Shown: positions 15,159-23,977, counted from the stretch's first letter. The stretch is 33,987 nt of DNA from an uncultured Oscillospiraceae bacterium (GCA_902489475.1 CABUAH010000012.1:1-33987); one strand, 5' to 3'. Translations and numbers: made by a program. The notes: generated from the letters alone by a model not told the origin.

Positions 15159-16961
15159 TTACTCATCAAGCTTTAATACGCTCATAAAAGCCTCCTGAGG
15201 AACTTCAACAGATCCGAGCTTTCTCATTCTCTTTTTACCCTCTTTTTGTTTCTCCAAGAGCTTTTTCTTTCTTGTTATATCGCCGCCGTAGCATTTTGCC
15301 AAGACATCTTTTCTAAGCGCTTTTATTGTTTCCCTAGCTATTATCTTTCCGCCGATTGCCGCTTGAATAGGTACTTCAAAAAGCTGACGTGGGATATTGT
15401 CTTTAAGCTTTTCACATATCTTTCGTCCTCTTGCATACGCTTTATCAGTATGGACGATAAATGAAAGTGCATCGACAACATCGCCGTTTAAAAGTATATC
15501 AAGCTTTACAAGGCGGCTCGGCTCATAGCCCTTCACCTCGTAATCAAAAGAAGCATAGCCTTTTGTTCTCGATTTAAGTGCATCAAAGAAATCATAAACG
15601 ATCTCGTTGAGCGGCAAAACATAATGAAGATCCGCTCTCGTTTCATCGAGGTATTTCATGTCCTTAAACACGCCCCTGCGTTCCTGGCAAAGCTCCATAA
15701 CACTTCCGATAAAATCGCTCGGAGTAAGAATATGTGCACTTACAACAGGCTCTTCAGCCGACTGGATCACCGCCGGGTCCGGATAGTTTGTAGGATTATC
15801 AATAAAAATCGTTTCTCCGCTTGTGAGATTTACCTTATAAATTACACTCGGAGCGGTTGTTATAAGATCAAGGTTATACTCTCTTTCAAGTCGCTCCTGT
15901 ATAATTTCCATATGCAAAAGGCCCAAAAATCCGCACCTAAAGCCAAAGCCCAAAGCAATTGATGTTTCAGGCTCAAACGAGAGCGATGCATCATTTAGCA
16001 TAAGCTTTTCAAGCGCTTCCCGAAGATCAGGATATTTTGCTCCGTCAACAGGATAAATTCCCGAAAATACCATTGAGTTTACTTTCTTATATCCTTCAAG
16101 CGGTTTATCACATGGATTATCCACAAGCGTTACTGTATCGCCTACCCTTGTATCGCCTATATCTTTAATAGACGCTGCAATATATCCAACCTCTCCCGCT
16201 TTTATCTCCTTGACCGATACAAGATCACGGGCACCCATGTAACCAACTTCAACAGTTTGAAATTCAGCGCCGGTTGCGATAAAGCGAATATTATCGCCAA
16301 CCTTAAGTGTTCCCTCAATTATTCTGACATATACTATTACTCCTTTGTACTGGTCATAATAGCTGTCGAATATCAGCGCTTTGAGGGACGCATTTTCATC
16401 GCCCTTAGGAGCAGGAATATCTGTAATTACCCTCTCTAAAACTTCAGCAATGTTCGTTCCGAGCTTTGCTGAAATTCTCGGTGCATCAAGTGCCGGAATT
16501 CCGATAATATCTTCTACCTCTTTGCAAACCCTCTCAGGATCTGCACTCGGCAGGTCAATTTTATTTACAACAGGCACTACCTCAAGATCATGCTCTATTG
16601 CAAGGTAGGTATTTGCAAGAGTCTGCGCTTCGATGCCCTGAGATGCGTCCACGACAAGAACAGCCCCCTCACACGCCGCAAGGCTTCTTGAAACCTCATA
16701 ATTAAAATCGACATGGCCCGGAGTATCGATAAGATTAAAGACATAATCCTCACCGTTTTGAGATTTGTAATTAAGTCTTACCGCCCTTGCTTTTATTGTT
16801 ATTCCACGCTCACGCTCAATATCCATATCATCTAAAAGCTGATCTTCCATGTCTCTTAGCTCAACAGTTGATGTAAGTTCTAAGATTCTGTCAGCTAAAG
16901 TGCTTTTCCCATGATCAATATGAGCGATTATGCAGAAATTTCTGATGTTTTCTTTCTTCAT
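15159..16961 (-). CDS. lepA: Elongation factor 4 (LepA), translational GTPase
   Basis: LepA is a ribosome-associated GTPase that resembles EF-G and aids initiation and translation under stress. The 600-aa protein starts MKKENIRNFCIIAHIDHGKST; G1 is AHIDHGKST, G2 includes RERGITI, G3 is DTPGH and G4 is NKID. The LepA-specific C-terminal domain ends with GKIIARETIKALRKDVLAKCYGGD, the family signature. The ribosome binding site is odd: one AAAGG abuts the ATG, and another AAAGGA lies 12 nt upstream behind a T-run. A structured repeat fills the gap to the upstream gene. Downstream genes follow closely (14689, hemW). Confidence 0.97.
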   Translation of the reverse strand: MKKENIRNFCIIAHIDHGKSTLADRILELTSTVELRDMEDQLLDDMDIERERGITIKARAVRLNYKSQNGEDYVFNLIDTPGHVDFNYEVSRSLAACEGAVLVVDASQGIEAQTLANTYLAIEHDLEVVPVVNKIDLPSADPERVCKEVEDIIGIPALDAPRISAKLGTNIAEVLERVITDIPAPKGDENASLKALIFDSYYDQYKGVIVYVRIIEGTLKVGDNIRFIATGAEFQTVEVGYMGARDLVSVKEIKAGEVGYIAASIKDIGDTRVGDTVTLVDNPCDKPLEGYKKVNSMVFSGIYPVDGAKYPDLREALEKLMLNDASLSFEPETSIALGFGFRCGFLGLLHMEIIQERLEREYNLDLITTAPSVIYKVNLTSGETIFIDNPTNYPDPAVIQSAEEPVVSAHILTPSDFIGSVMELCQERRGVFKDMKYLDETRADLHYVLPLNEIVYDFFDALKSRTKGYASFDYEVKGYEPSRLVKLDILLNGDVVDALSFIVHTDKAYARGRKICEKLKDNIPRQLFEVPIQAAIGGKIIARETIKALRKDVLAKCYGGDITRKKKLLEKQKEGKKRMRKLGSVEVPQEAFMSVLKLDE

Positions 16962-16980
16962 CCTTTAAAAAAATCCTTTA

Positions 16981-17116
16981 ATAAGGGGCACCGCCCCGTA
17001 ATTCAACAAGTGAACGAGGGGCGAAGCCCCTTAGGATTTCAGTGGGAGATTATTATTCCCACTGAAATTCTGAAATGGAAACCGCCGCCTAAGAGGCGGG
17101 GGACATCCGTTCACAG
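16981..17116. repeat. Intercistronic structured repeat, copy 1
   Basis: This 136-bp element is shared with 29973-30107. It contains GGGGC-ACC-GCCCC, AGGGGC-GAA-GCCCCT, an 11-bp stem at about 17038-17066 (TTTCAGTGGGA with TCCCACTGAAA) and a CGCCT/AGGCG hairpin (about 17083-17099). A GTGAACG (17010-17016) and CGTTCAC (17108-17114) pair encloses the last three. An alternative fold joins TAAGGGGC with GCCCCTTA and CGCCCC with GGGGCG. One end coincides with the stop codon of the gene at 17117; the other is about 20 nt before lepA. Confidence 0.85.
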
Positions 17117-19810
17117 TTATTTTTGCTTTTTGATCTTTACAACCTTAATAACTATTACTGCCGCTATTGCTGCCAGAACAACTATAAAGATAACTAAAAC
17201 ATAGCTCTTTGTTCCGGTATTTGTGTTAGCGTCCTGCGAATTGTTTACCGGCTTTGTATCAGTTGTTTTGGTAATTGTAGAAGGAGATTTTGCTTTTTTT
17301 ACGGTTGACGAAGTATCACTGTTTTCTATCGAGTTGTCCTCCGACGACTTCTGAATCGTTGTAGGTTCATCAGTTGGCTCATCAGTCGGTTCTTCTTCAA
17401 CATCGACAAACTCAAATCCGTTATCAAGCGCATACTGCTCAGCAGCAGTTCCCGTATATCCATATATTACAAAATCCTCGATCTTGTTCATATTAGAATC
17501 ATATCCTAATGCATACGGTTCGATAACAAATATATCGCTTCCCAGCTCTATTGACTTTAAGTTGTCGCATCCCATGAATGCACCATAGCCTATAAAGCTT
17601 AATCCTTCAGGCAGATATACTTCACTTAATTCTTTGCAGTTTAAGAAAGCATAATTGTGAATGGACTCATAGCCGTCTTCAAGAATTATTGATTCTATAT
17701 TTTTGTTTTCAAACGCATATTGTCCTATAGCACCGATTTCCGACATATCCAATGGTAAATAAACCTCTGTATCTGTTCCGTGATATGCAAGCAGCATATC
17801 CGCAACATCGGTATACTTTTCGCCTTGGTCATAGTAATCTATTTCAGAATAGACAAAGTCAAATTCATCAGATTTGAAAACAGCAGCGACTACCGGTCCA
17901 TTGCCGTTATTCAAATATCCTTCAAGCGTAAGATAATATTTTTTACCTGACTCAAATGCAGCAAAATCGTTTGCGGTTTCAAAGTCACCTGATTCCGTTT
18001 CAGCTTCCATTAAAACATTGCCGTCTTCATCGGTTACTTTATATTTTACAGAATAAACTGACATTATCAAAAGAGAATAGTCACATGATTCAGTTGCAGT
18101 CATCTCAAATGTTTTAGGACCGTTATCAAGGTCGCTGTATAAGAACATTTCGTTTAAAATGCTGTCCTCTATATCGACTATAGGATCAATAGAATCGATA
18201 TCTATAGTCAAAACATCTGTAGGCTTTCCGCTGTAGCTATCAATGCTTAAAGAGTAAGTTTCCCCCTTATCAAGATATGCATAACCCTCTGCATTATAAT
18301 CACCGTTTTCATCAAACGCCGGATCAAACGTCATAACTACATTGCCGTTCTTATCCTTTATGCTTGCTGAGAACTCAGCCAAAGCTGAAATAGCAGCGCC
18401 GTATATTCCGTCGTTCGGAGCTGTAAATTCTACTGTGTATGGAATACTGTCACCTGTAATCAACTTGCTAACAGGGAATCCATCTTCGTCATTAATCTCT
18501 AATTTTGTTATAGATAAATAGATATCATCTTCGTCTGAGCCCTCATAAGAGTCTATATTCAAACTATACTCCACTCCGGCTTCAGCTTTTATTAGAACAG
18601 AATAAAATCCCATAATTCCTGACGTATATGGATCGTACTTTTTGCTTATTATCACATTTCCGTCCTGATCGACAATGCTCCAGTCAAACATATCGTCAGC
18701 CATAAGAGAAACTTCATAAAAATCATCTGTTTCAGATGAGAATGTAAAGCTCGTCGGAACATCAGCGCCCTTGATCTCTTCATCCAAAATGGCGTTCGGA
18801 TCAACATATTCCTTGCATACATTTACAAATAATATTCCGTCAAACTCTTCAGAAGCATTCAAAAGAAGATGATACTCTTCTCCCTCATTTAAAACAACAG
18901 TTTCATCAACATTATATTCCACTTCATTATACTCAGCCGTAAGCTCCGAAACTGTTTCTCCCGACGAGTTAACTATGCTTGCTGTGAAATCTACAGGCGA
19001 ATCTATCATAATATTATATTTTCCTGTGCTGTCAGGGATCATAACTGCATCGAGAGGCAGATCAGAATACTTTAATATATCATAATACAAATCTTCCTCA
19101 TCCCCGAAAACACCTGAAATAATAACATCTACCGTATCCTCCGATACTCCGTCACTTTCGTCAATGGCAAATGTATATGTGCTGTTAGGAGAAAGAGTTA
19201 TAACATCAGTTAAATAATAGAGATCATCTTCTAAGGAAGTTGTATACTCATATACAACCGATCCGTTTTCATCTAAAATTCTTCCGCTTACATTAACAGG
19301 AGAATAAATATCAATCATATACTTTTCAGGTTCTAAAGTATCAAAGCTCTTTGAGAAAGGAATCTCGTCTGTACTTACAAATTCCTCTAAAACTCCGACA
19401 TCAAATTGATAAGGATCGCCAACTGCAATAATCAGCATATCTTCGTTTCCGCCGTCAAAGCTATCGATACTTATAGTATATGTGCTGCCCTCTGAAAGCT
19501 CTATAGTCTCCTCGACAGCATAAATATTTCCGTCCAGTTCTTCAGCCTCAACAGCTTCAGATTTAAACTTCAAAACTTCACTTCCGTTAAGAGTTATCTC
19601 ACCCGAAAAATCAGCGGACGACATACCGTAAACAAAATATTCACCCGTCTTATCCACTAAAAACTCCTCAGAATACGGAATATCATCAGAAGTAAGCATA
19701 GCAGATATCAATGATCCTTCTTCTTCCCCGTTGTCATATGCGTTCGCACCTACTACTGCCAAAGATAACAGCATTGTTAGTGTAAGTAAAAGTGATAATA
19801 ATTTTTTCAT
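17117..19810 (-). CDS. Secreted, anchored protein with six repeated domains and a BspA-like leucine-rich region
   Basis: This 897-aa surface protein starts with a signal peptide (about 1-25). Six homologous units of about 100 residues follow. Each opens like IPYS..F, has a Y..xI.S core and a phrase like DENGNVV, and closes like Y.LSIDSYxG...D. They begin near residues 45, 147, 247, 348, 456 and 565. The sequence is acidic and resembles bacterial pre-peptidase C-terminal or similar beta-sandwich repeats. Residues about 690-800 form a BspA-type LRR_5 region (GQYAFENKNIESIILEDG, HNYAFLNCKELSEVYLPEG). An EPTDEPTDEPTT stalk and a Ser/Thr/Lys-rich linker lead to a single TM helix and a KIKKQK tail. 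It probably binds a host, fibre or cell-surface ligand (inference). GGAGG precedes the ATG; the promoter is at 19904-19932. Confidence 0.85.
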   Translation of the reverse strand: MKKLLSLLLTLTMLLSLAVVGANAYDNGEEEGSLISAMLTSDDIPYSEEFLVDKTGEYFVYGMSSADFSGEITLNGSEVLKFKSEAVEAEELDGNIYAVEETIELSEGSTYTISIDSFDGGNEDMLIIAVGDPYQFDVGVLEEFVSTDEIPFSKSFDTLEPEKYMIDIYSPVNVSGRILDENGSVVYEYTTSLEDDLYYLTDVITLSPNSTYTFAIDESDGVSEDTVDVIISGVFGDEEDLYYDILKYSDLPLDAVMIPDSTGKYNIMIDSPVDFTASIVNSSGETVSELTAEYNEVEYNVDETVVLNEGEEYHLLLNASEEFDGILFVNVCKEYVDPNAILDEEIKGADVPTSFTFSSETDDFYEVSLMADDMFDWSIVDQDGNVIISKKYDPYTSGIMGFYSVLIKAEAGVEYSLNIDSYEGSDEDDIYLSITKLEINDEDGFPVSKLITGDSIPYTVEFTAPNDGIYGAAISALAEFSASIKDKNGNVVMTFDPAFDENGDYNAEGYAYLDKGETYSLSIDSYSGKPTDVLTIDIDSIDPIVDIEDSILNEMFLYSDLDNGPKTFEMTATESCDYSLLIMSVYSVKYKVTDEDGNVLMEAETESGDFETANDFAAFESGKKYYLTLEGYLNNGNGPVVAAVFKSDEFDFVYSEIDYYDQGEKYTDVADMLLAYHGTDTEVYLPLDMSEIGAIGQYAFENKNIESIILEDGYESIHNYAFLNCKELSEVYLPEGLSFIGYGAFMGCDNLKSIELGSDIFVIEPYALGYDSNMNKIEDFVIYGYTGTAAEQYALDNGFEFVDVEEEPTDEPTDEPTTIQKSSEDNSIENSDTSSTVKKAKSPSTITKTTDTKPVNNSQDANTNTGTKSYVLVIFIVVLAAIAAVIVIKVVKIKKQK

Positions 19811-19903
19811 TTTGTTCCTCCAATATTTTTGATCTTATTATTAATAATCTGCAATGTACTGTCATTAGACATACAACTTTTAGGTATAATGATTTACTAT
19901 ATC

Positions 19904-19932
19904 AGTATAACACAACTGTATAAATTTTGCAA
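19904..19932 (-). promoter_or_regulatory. Predicted promoter of the repeat/LRR surface protein
   Basis: On the minus strand TTGCAA (19932-19927) is followed after 17 nt by TATACT (19909-19904), giving a leader of about 85 nt. The same promoter could serve the lepA-hemW series if the repeat at 16981-17116 does not stop transcription. Confidence 0.65.
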
Positions 19933-19962
19933 TAAAAGTATGGAAAATATTTTGCAACAACG

Positions 19963-20005
19963 AAAAAAATTAAAAACCGAAAATGTTTGGTAACATAATC
20001 GGTTT
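19963..20005 (-). terminator. Intrinsic terminator of the phospholipase-apgM-hydrolase operon
   Basis: AAACCGA (19974-19980) pairs with TCGGTTT (19999-20005). On the minus strand it is followed by TTAATTTTTTT. It begins 25 nt past the stop codon at 20031. Confidence 0.75.
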
Positions 20006-20030
20006 CTATTAAAATTTATTAAGCTGAATT

Positions 20031-21200
20031 TTATACGGCTGAATACACTATTTGACGAAGCCTTTTGGTAATATCGTCCATTCCTGTACCGCATTTTTGT
20101 ATAAAGTATATGATTATAAGATTTTTCTTCGGATTTACGGTAAAATATGTTCCTGTCCAGCCATCCCAGCCGTATTCACCTACATCGCCGTTTGTTGTCG
20201 CAAAAGCAGTGTCCTTCACAACTCTTAAAAATGAACCATAGCCGCAGCCTTTAGTTGAGCCGTACTGCATACTGTAATACTGTTCATTAGTCATATGATC
20301 CTGCGTCATAAACGCAACTGTATTTTCGGAAAGAATTCTAACGCCGTCAAGCTCTCCGCCGTTTAAAAGCATTCTGGTAAAACGCAAATAATCATCTACC
20401 GTTGACACCAGTCCTGCTCCGCCCGACTCAAACAAAGGAGGCGCTTTGTAATCGCTAATTCCCAAATGATTTCCCTCATACAAGGCAATTCCATCTTCAC
20501 ATGGCATATAAAGTCTGGCAAATCTATCCCATTTCTCACTCTCAACGTAAAATCCCGTATCTTTCATTTTGAGCGGCTCAAAAATCTCTTTCTTCATAAA
20601 CTTAGACAGCTTCATGCCTGATACAATCTCAACCACTGCTCCGAGGACATCTGCACTTGTTCCGTAATTCCACATTTTTCCCGGTTCAAAAAACAGCGGA
20701 AGCTCTGCCATTCTTCGTGCGATCTCCTGTGTTGTGAGTGCATCGGGCGTATTGAGCTTTGAAATAATCTCTTCAAACAAAGGCTCTGCATGACGTCCTG
20801 CTTCAAACCAACCTCCGGGATAGACAAGCCCTGATGTCATATTCAAAAGATCACGAATCGTTATATCTGTATTGCAGTCGGTAAGATTACCCTGCTCGTC
20901 AACAATTTTCATATTCTTATATTCAGGGATATATCTATAAAGCGGATATTCAAGCTCAAGCTCCCCTCTTTCAAATAAAATCATAAGAGCCGTTGCCGTT
21001 ATCGGCTTTGTACATGAATAAAGTCTGAAAATTGTGTCCTTGCTTATTTTTTTGCCGTTTTCTACATCCGCATATCCGTACTGTTTATCAAAGCAAATCT
21101 CTCCGTCCTTGTAAACCATAACGGATGCTCCCGGAATTCTTTTATTGCTTATCTCATTTTGTAACAAGCTGTCAATTCGGCTCAATCTTTTCTTATCCAT
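20031..21200 (-). CDS. Beta-lactamase-fold serine hydrolase (class C/EstB-like)
   Basis: The catalytic SxxK motif is SCTK (Ser62-Lys65 counted from the ATG at 21200). A second-motif Tyr follows in WNYGTSADVLG, and a WTG-type third motif lies near the C-terminus (GWDGWTGTYF), the pattern of EstB-like esterases and penicillin-binding protein homologues. There is no signal peptide, so it is probably a cytosolic esterase or peptidase; the substrate is unknown. The length of 389 aa is usual. GAGGG at 8 nt supports the ATG at 21200; a TTG at 21215 is in frame but adds nothing. It lies 18 nt after apgM as the last gene of its operon. Confidence 0.88.
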   Translation of the reverse strand: MDKKRLSRIDSLLQNEISNKRIPGASVMVYKDGEICFDKQYGYADVENGKKISKDTIFRLYSCTKPITATALMILFERGELELEYPLYRYIPEYKNMKIVDEQGNLTDCNTDITIRDLLNMTSGLVYPGGWFEAGRHAEPLFEEIISKLNTPDALTTQEIARRMAELPLFFEPGKMWNYGTSADVLGAVVEIVSGMKLSKFMKKEIFEPLKMKDTGFYVESEKWDRFARLYMPCEDGIALYEGNHLGISDYKAPPLFESGGAGLVSTVDDYLRFTRMLLNGGELDGVRILSENTVAFMTQDHMTNEQYYSMQYGSTKGCGYGSFLRVVKDTAFATTNGDVGEYGWDGWTGTYFTVNPKKNLIIIYFIQKCGTGMDDITKRLRQIVYSAV

Positions 21201-21218
21201 AAAATTTTCCCTCAAAAA

Positions 21219-22430
21219 TTACTTTACAATTATCTGACTTAAAAGAGTATGTCCCTCTTCAACGTAGACTCCGCTTTCTTTACAAGTTCTCTCACAGAAT
21301 TTATCACTGCCCTCAACCTCTTTGTTTTTGTGATAAACCAAAAACGGTATTGGATCGTTTGTATGAGTTCTAAGGCTAAGCGGAGTTGCATGGTCAGGCA
21401 TTATCAGTACCTTATAATCATCGCCCATAGCGTCAAGCGCATCTAAAACTGGTCCTAGAATTTTTTGATCAATTATCTCTATAGAACGCTTTTTGTTCTC
21501 AATCTCATGGCGGTGTCCGCACTCGTCAGGCGCTTCAACATGAATATATACAAAATCCTGTCCGTTTTTAAACTCGTTGATTGCAGCCTCTGCTTTTCCG
21601 TCAAAGTTTGTATCTATGTAACCCGTTGCGCCCTCAACCTCAACTACGTTCATTCCGCTGAATTTTCCGATTCCCTTGAGAAGATCGACCGCTGAAATCA
21701 TTGAACCTTTTAGTCCGTATTTTTCTTCAAACGATGTTAAAGAAGCTCTCTTTCCCTCGCCCCAAAGCCACATTGAATTAGCAGGTCTAAGACCTCTTTT
21801 CTCTCTTTCCTTGTTGACGGGATGATCCTTTAGAATATCATAGCTTTTTACCATCATTTCATAAAGCTTCTCAGCATTTTTATGCTTAGGAATATATTCC
21901 TTTATAGGCTTTCCTGTAATATCATGAGGAGGAGTAAGCGTTCCGACATCAGTAGTTCCTCCGTTCCAGATAAGGCAATGGCGATATGATACTCCGCTGT
22001 AAAGCTGAAATTCATCACTGTTAAAATGCTCTGCAAGCGTTTTTACTATCTCTCTTGCCTCTTCGGTTGAAATATCATCTGCACAATAATCCAAAATTGT
22101 CTTGTCCTCATATTTTTCCTCATCGGAAAGAGTTACCAAGTTGCATCTGAACGAAACGTCCGTCGGCTTCATGTCTATTCCTATTGAGCCTGCCTCCAGA
22201 GGAGAACGTCCTGTATAATAAATCATCGGATCGTATCCCAAAACAGACAAATTCGCTACGTCGCTTCCCGGCTTCATCGAATCCTGAACCGTCTTTACCA
22301 GACCGATTCTGGATTTATCGGAAAGCTTATTCATATTAGGCGTATAAGCCGCTTCAAGCGGAGTTTTACCTCCGAATTCATCAATAGCATAATCTGCCAT
22401 TCCGTCACAAAGCAATACCAAATACTTCAT
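21219..22430 (-). CDS. apgM: Cofactor-independent phosphoglycerate mutase, archaeal-type (ApgM)
   Basis: This is an alkaline-phosphatase-superfamily metalloenzyme that interconverts 3- and 2-phosphoglycerate in glycolysis. The start MKYLVLLCDGMAD holds the first metal-binding Asp; the nucleophile Ser is in GSDVANLSVLGYDP, followed by YYTGRSPLEAG. The later metal sites appear in EAPDECGHRHEIENK and MPDHATP. The length of 403 aa is normal for the ApgM branch, which is shorter than GpmI. The ATG at 22430 has GGAAG upstream and is 1 nt after the TAA of the upstream gene, so it is translationally coupled. Its place behind a phospholipase homologue has no obvious metabolic logic. Confidence 0.94.
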   Translation of the reverse strand: MKYLVLLCDGMADYAIDEFGGKTPLEAAYTPNMNKLSDKSRIGLVKTVQDSMKPGSDVANLSVLGYDPMIYYTGRSPLEAGSIGIDMKPTDVSFRCNLVTLSDEEKYEDKTILDYCADDISTEEAREIVKTLAEHFNSDEFQLYSGVSYRHCLIWNGGTTDVGTLTPPHDITGKPIKEYIPKHKNAEKLYEMMVKSYDILKDHPVNKEREKRGLRPANSMWLWGEGKRASLTSFEEKYGLKGSMISAVDLLKGIGKFSGMNVVEVEGATGYIDTNFDGKAEAAINEFKNGQDFVYIHVEAPDECGHRHEIENKKRSIEIIDQKILGPVLDALDAMGDDYKVLIMPDHATPLSLRTHTNDPIPFLVYHKNKEVEGSDKFCERTCKESGVYVEEGHTLLSQIIVK

Positions 22431-22431
22431 T

Positions 22432-23547
22432 TTAATTCTTCCTTTCACATATATCTATTTTCCAATAAAATCCGCTTTCTCTCGGATCAAAAAACTTAGC
22501 CTTAATCGTTTTCCTGTGTGATGTCAAATATTTTTCACCTTTTAAAAACTCGGTTGATATTAAATAACCTTTTTGGGTTCTTGTAAGTCTTATTGCTGCA
22601 TGATCGCATTCGCTTCCATACTTAAACCCAAATTTCCCCTCGCAAACTAACAGCCTTCCGTTTGCTTTCAGAAAAAGCTTTCCCCCTTTGTCAAAAAGCT
22701 CAAATGTCAAAGCGTCTGATTTATTTTGGGTAAGTATCACCTTTTTGCCCTTGCCGGATAAATATACGCTTTCAGAGCAAAGTGTAAATTTATCACCGAT
22801 TTTTATTCCATCATATGCGTTTGTATATTCATAAATCTTCACAAGCATAATATATGTCATCGCAAACGCAAACGGAAGCATTTGAGATAACGCCTTTTTA
22901 AACTCAGAATCCTTTAAGGAGATCATGTTTTCATAATATCCTGCCGAACGCTTTGCAACTCTTTTTATCATCTTATCAATCGGCATAGAAAAATATGTTT
23001 TCTCAAGCTCGCTTATGTCGGGAATATTGTCTATTCCATATTCGCACATATTAGCTCTCGAATACACTTCATATGCGTAGTGCGGATTGTTTTTAAACGG
23101 AAGTGATATTAAATTTGTAGTATGAACACTACAACAAACATCCATTATAAAATGAAGCGCACGTCCTACGCTCTCGGCATACATTTTTTCCCTTCCGGCT
23201 TTTTTATATATCGCTGCATGAGTAATGTTCTCTTCAAGCATTGTTCTTGCAGACTTTGAAAACTTGCCTAACCGATTTTTGTAATATCCCAAAACATCGT
23301 TGTCACTTTTTCCGCTTTTAAGTACTGGCGAATAATAATGAGCACCGCTTCCCTTATTAATATCTCCTTTAAAATCAGGAACCAAAACGGCATTCGCTAT
23401 TTCCTTTTCATACGGCAGATATGCTTTGTATATCTCTTCCCTTTGAAGCTTTAAAAGCTCAAATGCCTTTTCAAAAATATATGCATGAGTCGGCGAAAAC
23501 CATGCATATGCTTTTATCGGCTTAAACGGATTGTAAATTTTCATCAT
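22432..23547 (-). CDS. Zinc-dependent phospholipase C-like protein with a distinct C-terminal domain
   Basis: The N-terminal about 240 residues match the alpha-toxin/PC-PLC fold. Candidate zinc ligands are all present: Trp16, His21, Asp58, His70, His132, Asp136, His142, His156 and Glu160. The H-x3-D-x5-H and H-x3-E spacings match Clostridium alpha-toxin. In secreted members the zinc-binding Trp is the mature N-terminus; here AYA precedes Trp16, but the 15-residue lead has no hydrophobic core. The C-terminal part (about 245-371) is not recognisably PLAT; phrases like KLFLKANGRLLVCEG and GEKYLTSHR resemble a beta-trefoil (fascin/ricin-like) fold (inference). The stop codon of the upstream small gene directly abuts this ATG. 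The activity probably targets phospholipid or another phosphoester. Confidence 0.82.
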   Translation of the reverse strand: MMKIYNPFKPIKAYAWFSPTHAYIFEKAFELLKLQREEIYKAYLPYEKEIANAVLVPDFKGDINKGSGAHYYSPVLKSGKSDNDVLGYYKNRLGKFSKSARTMLEENITHAAIYKKAGREKMYAESVGRALHFIMDVCCSVHTTNLISLPFKNNPHYAYEVYSRANMCEYGIDNIPDISELEKTYFSMPIDKMIKRVAKRSAGYYENMISLKDSEFKKALSQMLPFAFAMTYIMLVKIYEYTNAYDGIKIGDKFTLCSESVYLSGKGKKVILTQNKSDALTFELFDKGGKLFLKANGRLLVCEGKFGFKYGSECDHAAIRLTRTQKGYLISTEFLKGEKYLTSHRKTIKAKFFDPRESGFYWKIDICERKN

Positions 23548-23820
23548 TTAACTTTCCTCTTCCGAAACGGTTCTCTTATAAATCTTAAGACACTTTTCAT
23601 AATCAAGCGCACCGTTCCTTACATTTTGAGCAGTTATCTTATTTGAAATAGAGTCAAGAACATTGTAAGAGCGCTTTGCTAGTTTATTATATCGCTTAAC
23701 ATGCTTTTTTAACGGCATTTTCTTTTTTCCTTTTAAAAGCAATACCGCTCCGAACGCAAATATTGCTGAGATTAAACGGTAGGTTTTATTTATTTGTCCG
23801 GAAAAAACTACTTTAGCCAT
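23548..23820 (-). CDS. Small membrane-associated basic protein, unknown function
   Basis: The 90-aa protein has one hydrophobic segment (about residues 12-30, RLISAIFAFGAVLLL) followed by a strongly basic stretch (KGKKKMPLKKHVKRYNK) and a helical C-terminal half. I do not recognise a family. AAAGGAG precedes the ATG at good spacing. It is the first gene of the operon: its TAA directly touches the phospholipase-like start codon, so the two proteins are probably made together, and this one may anchor or regulate the other (inference). Confidence 0.72.
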   Translation of the reverse strand: MAKVVFSGQINKTYRLISAIFAFGAVLLLKGKKKMPLKKHVKRYNKLAKRSYNVLDSISNKITAQNVRNGALDYEKCLKIYKRTVSEEES

Positions 23821-23948
23821 CTCTAAGGCTCCTTTGATTTCATTTTTATACTTTGTCAGCCGATATTTTAAAGCACCAATCTAGCAAGTGACTGCCCGTG
23901 ATTCAATGCAGCAAACCGCTGCCTTAAACACAGGAACATTATGTATAA

Positions 23949-23977
23949 ATTATACTATATATTTCCCGATTATTCAA
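23949..23977 (-). promoter_or_regulatory. Predicted promoter of the small-protein/phospholipase/apgM operon
   Basis: On the minus strand TTGAAT (23977-23972) is followed after 17 nt by a perfect TATAAT (23954-23949). It gives a leader of about 120 nt holding a GCAGC/GCTGC hairpin near 23909-23925. It is divergent from rnpB. Confidence 0.7.

Noticed and set aside
16911..17204. Plus-strand open frame across repeat copy 1 that shares a peptide (GHRPxIQQVNEGRSPL) with a frame at 29744-30070
   Set aside because: The shared peptide is only the translation of the repeat; both frames lack ribosome binding sites and run antisense to real genes.
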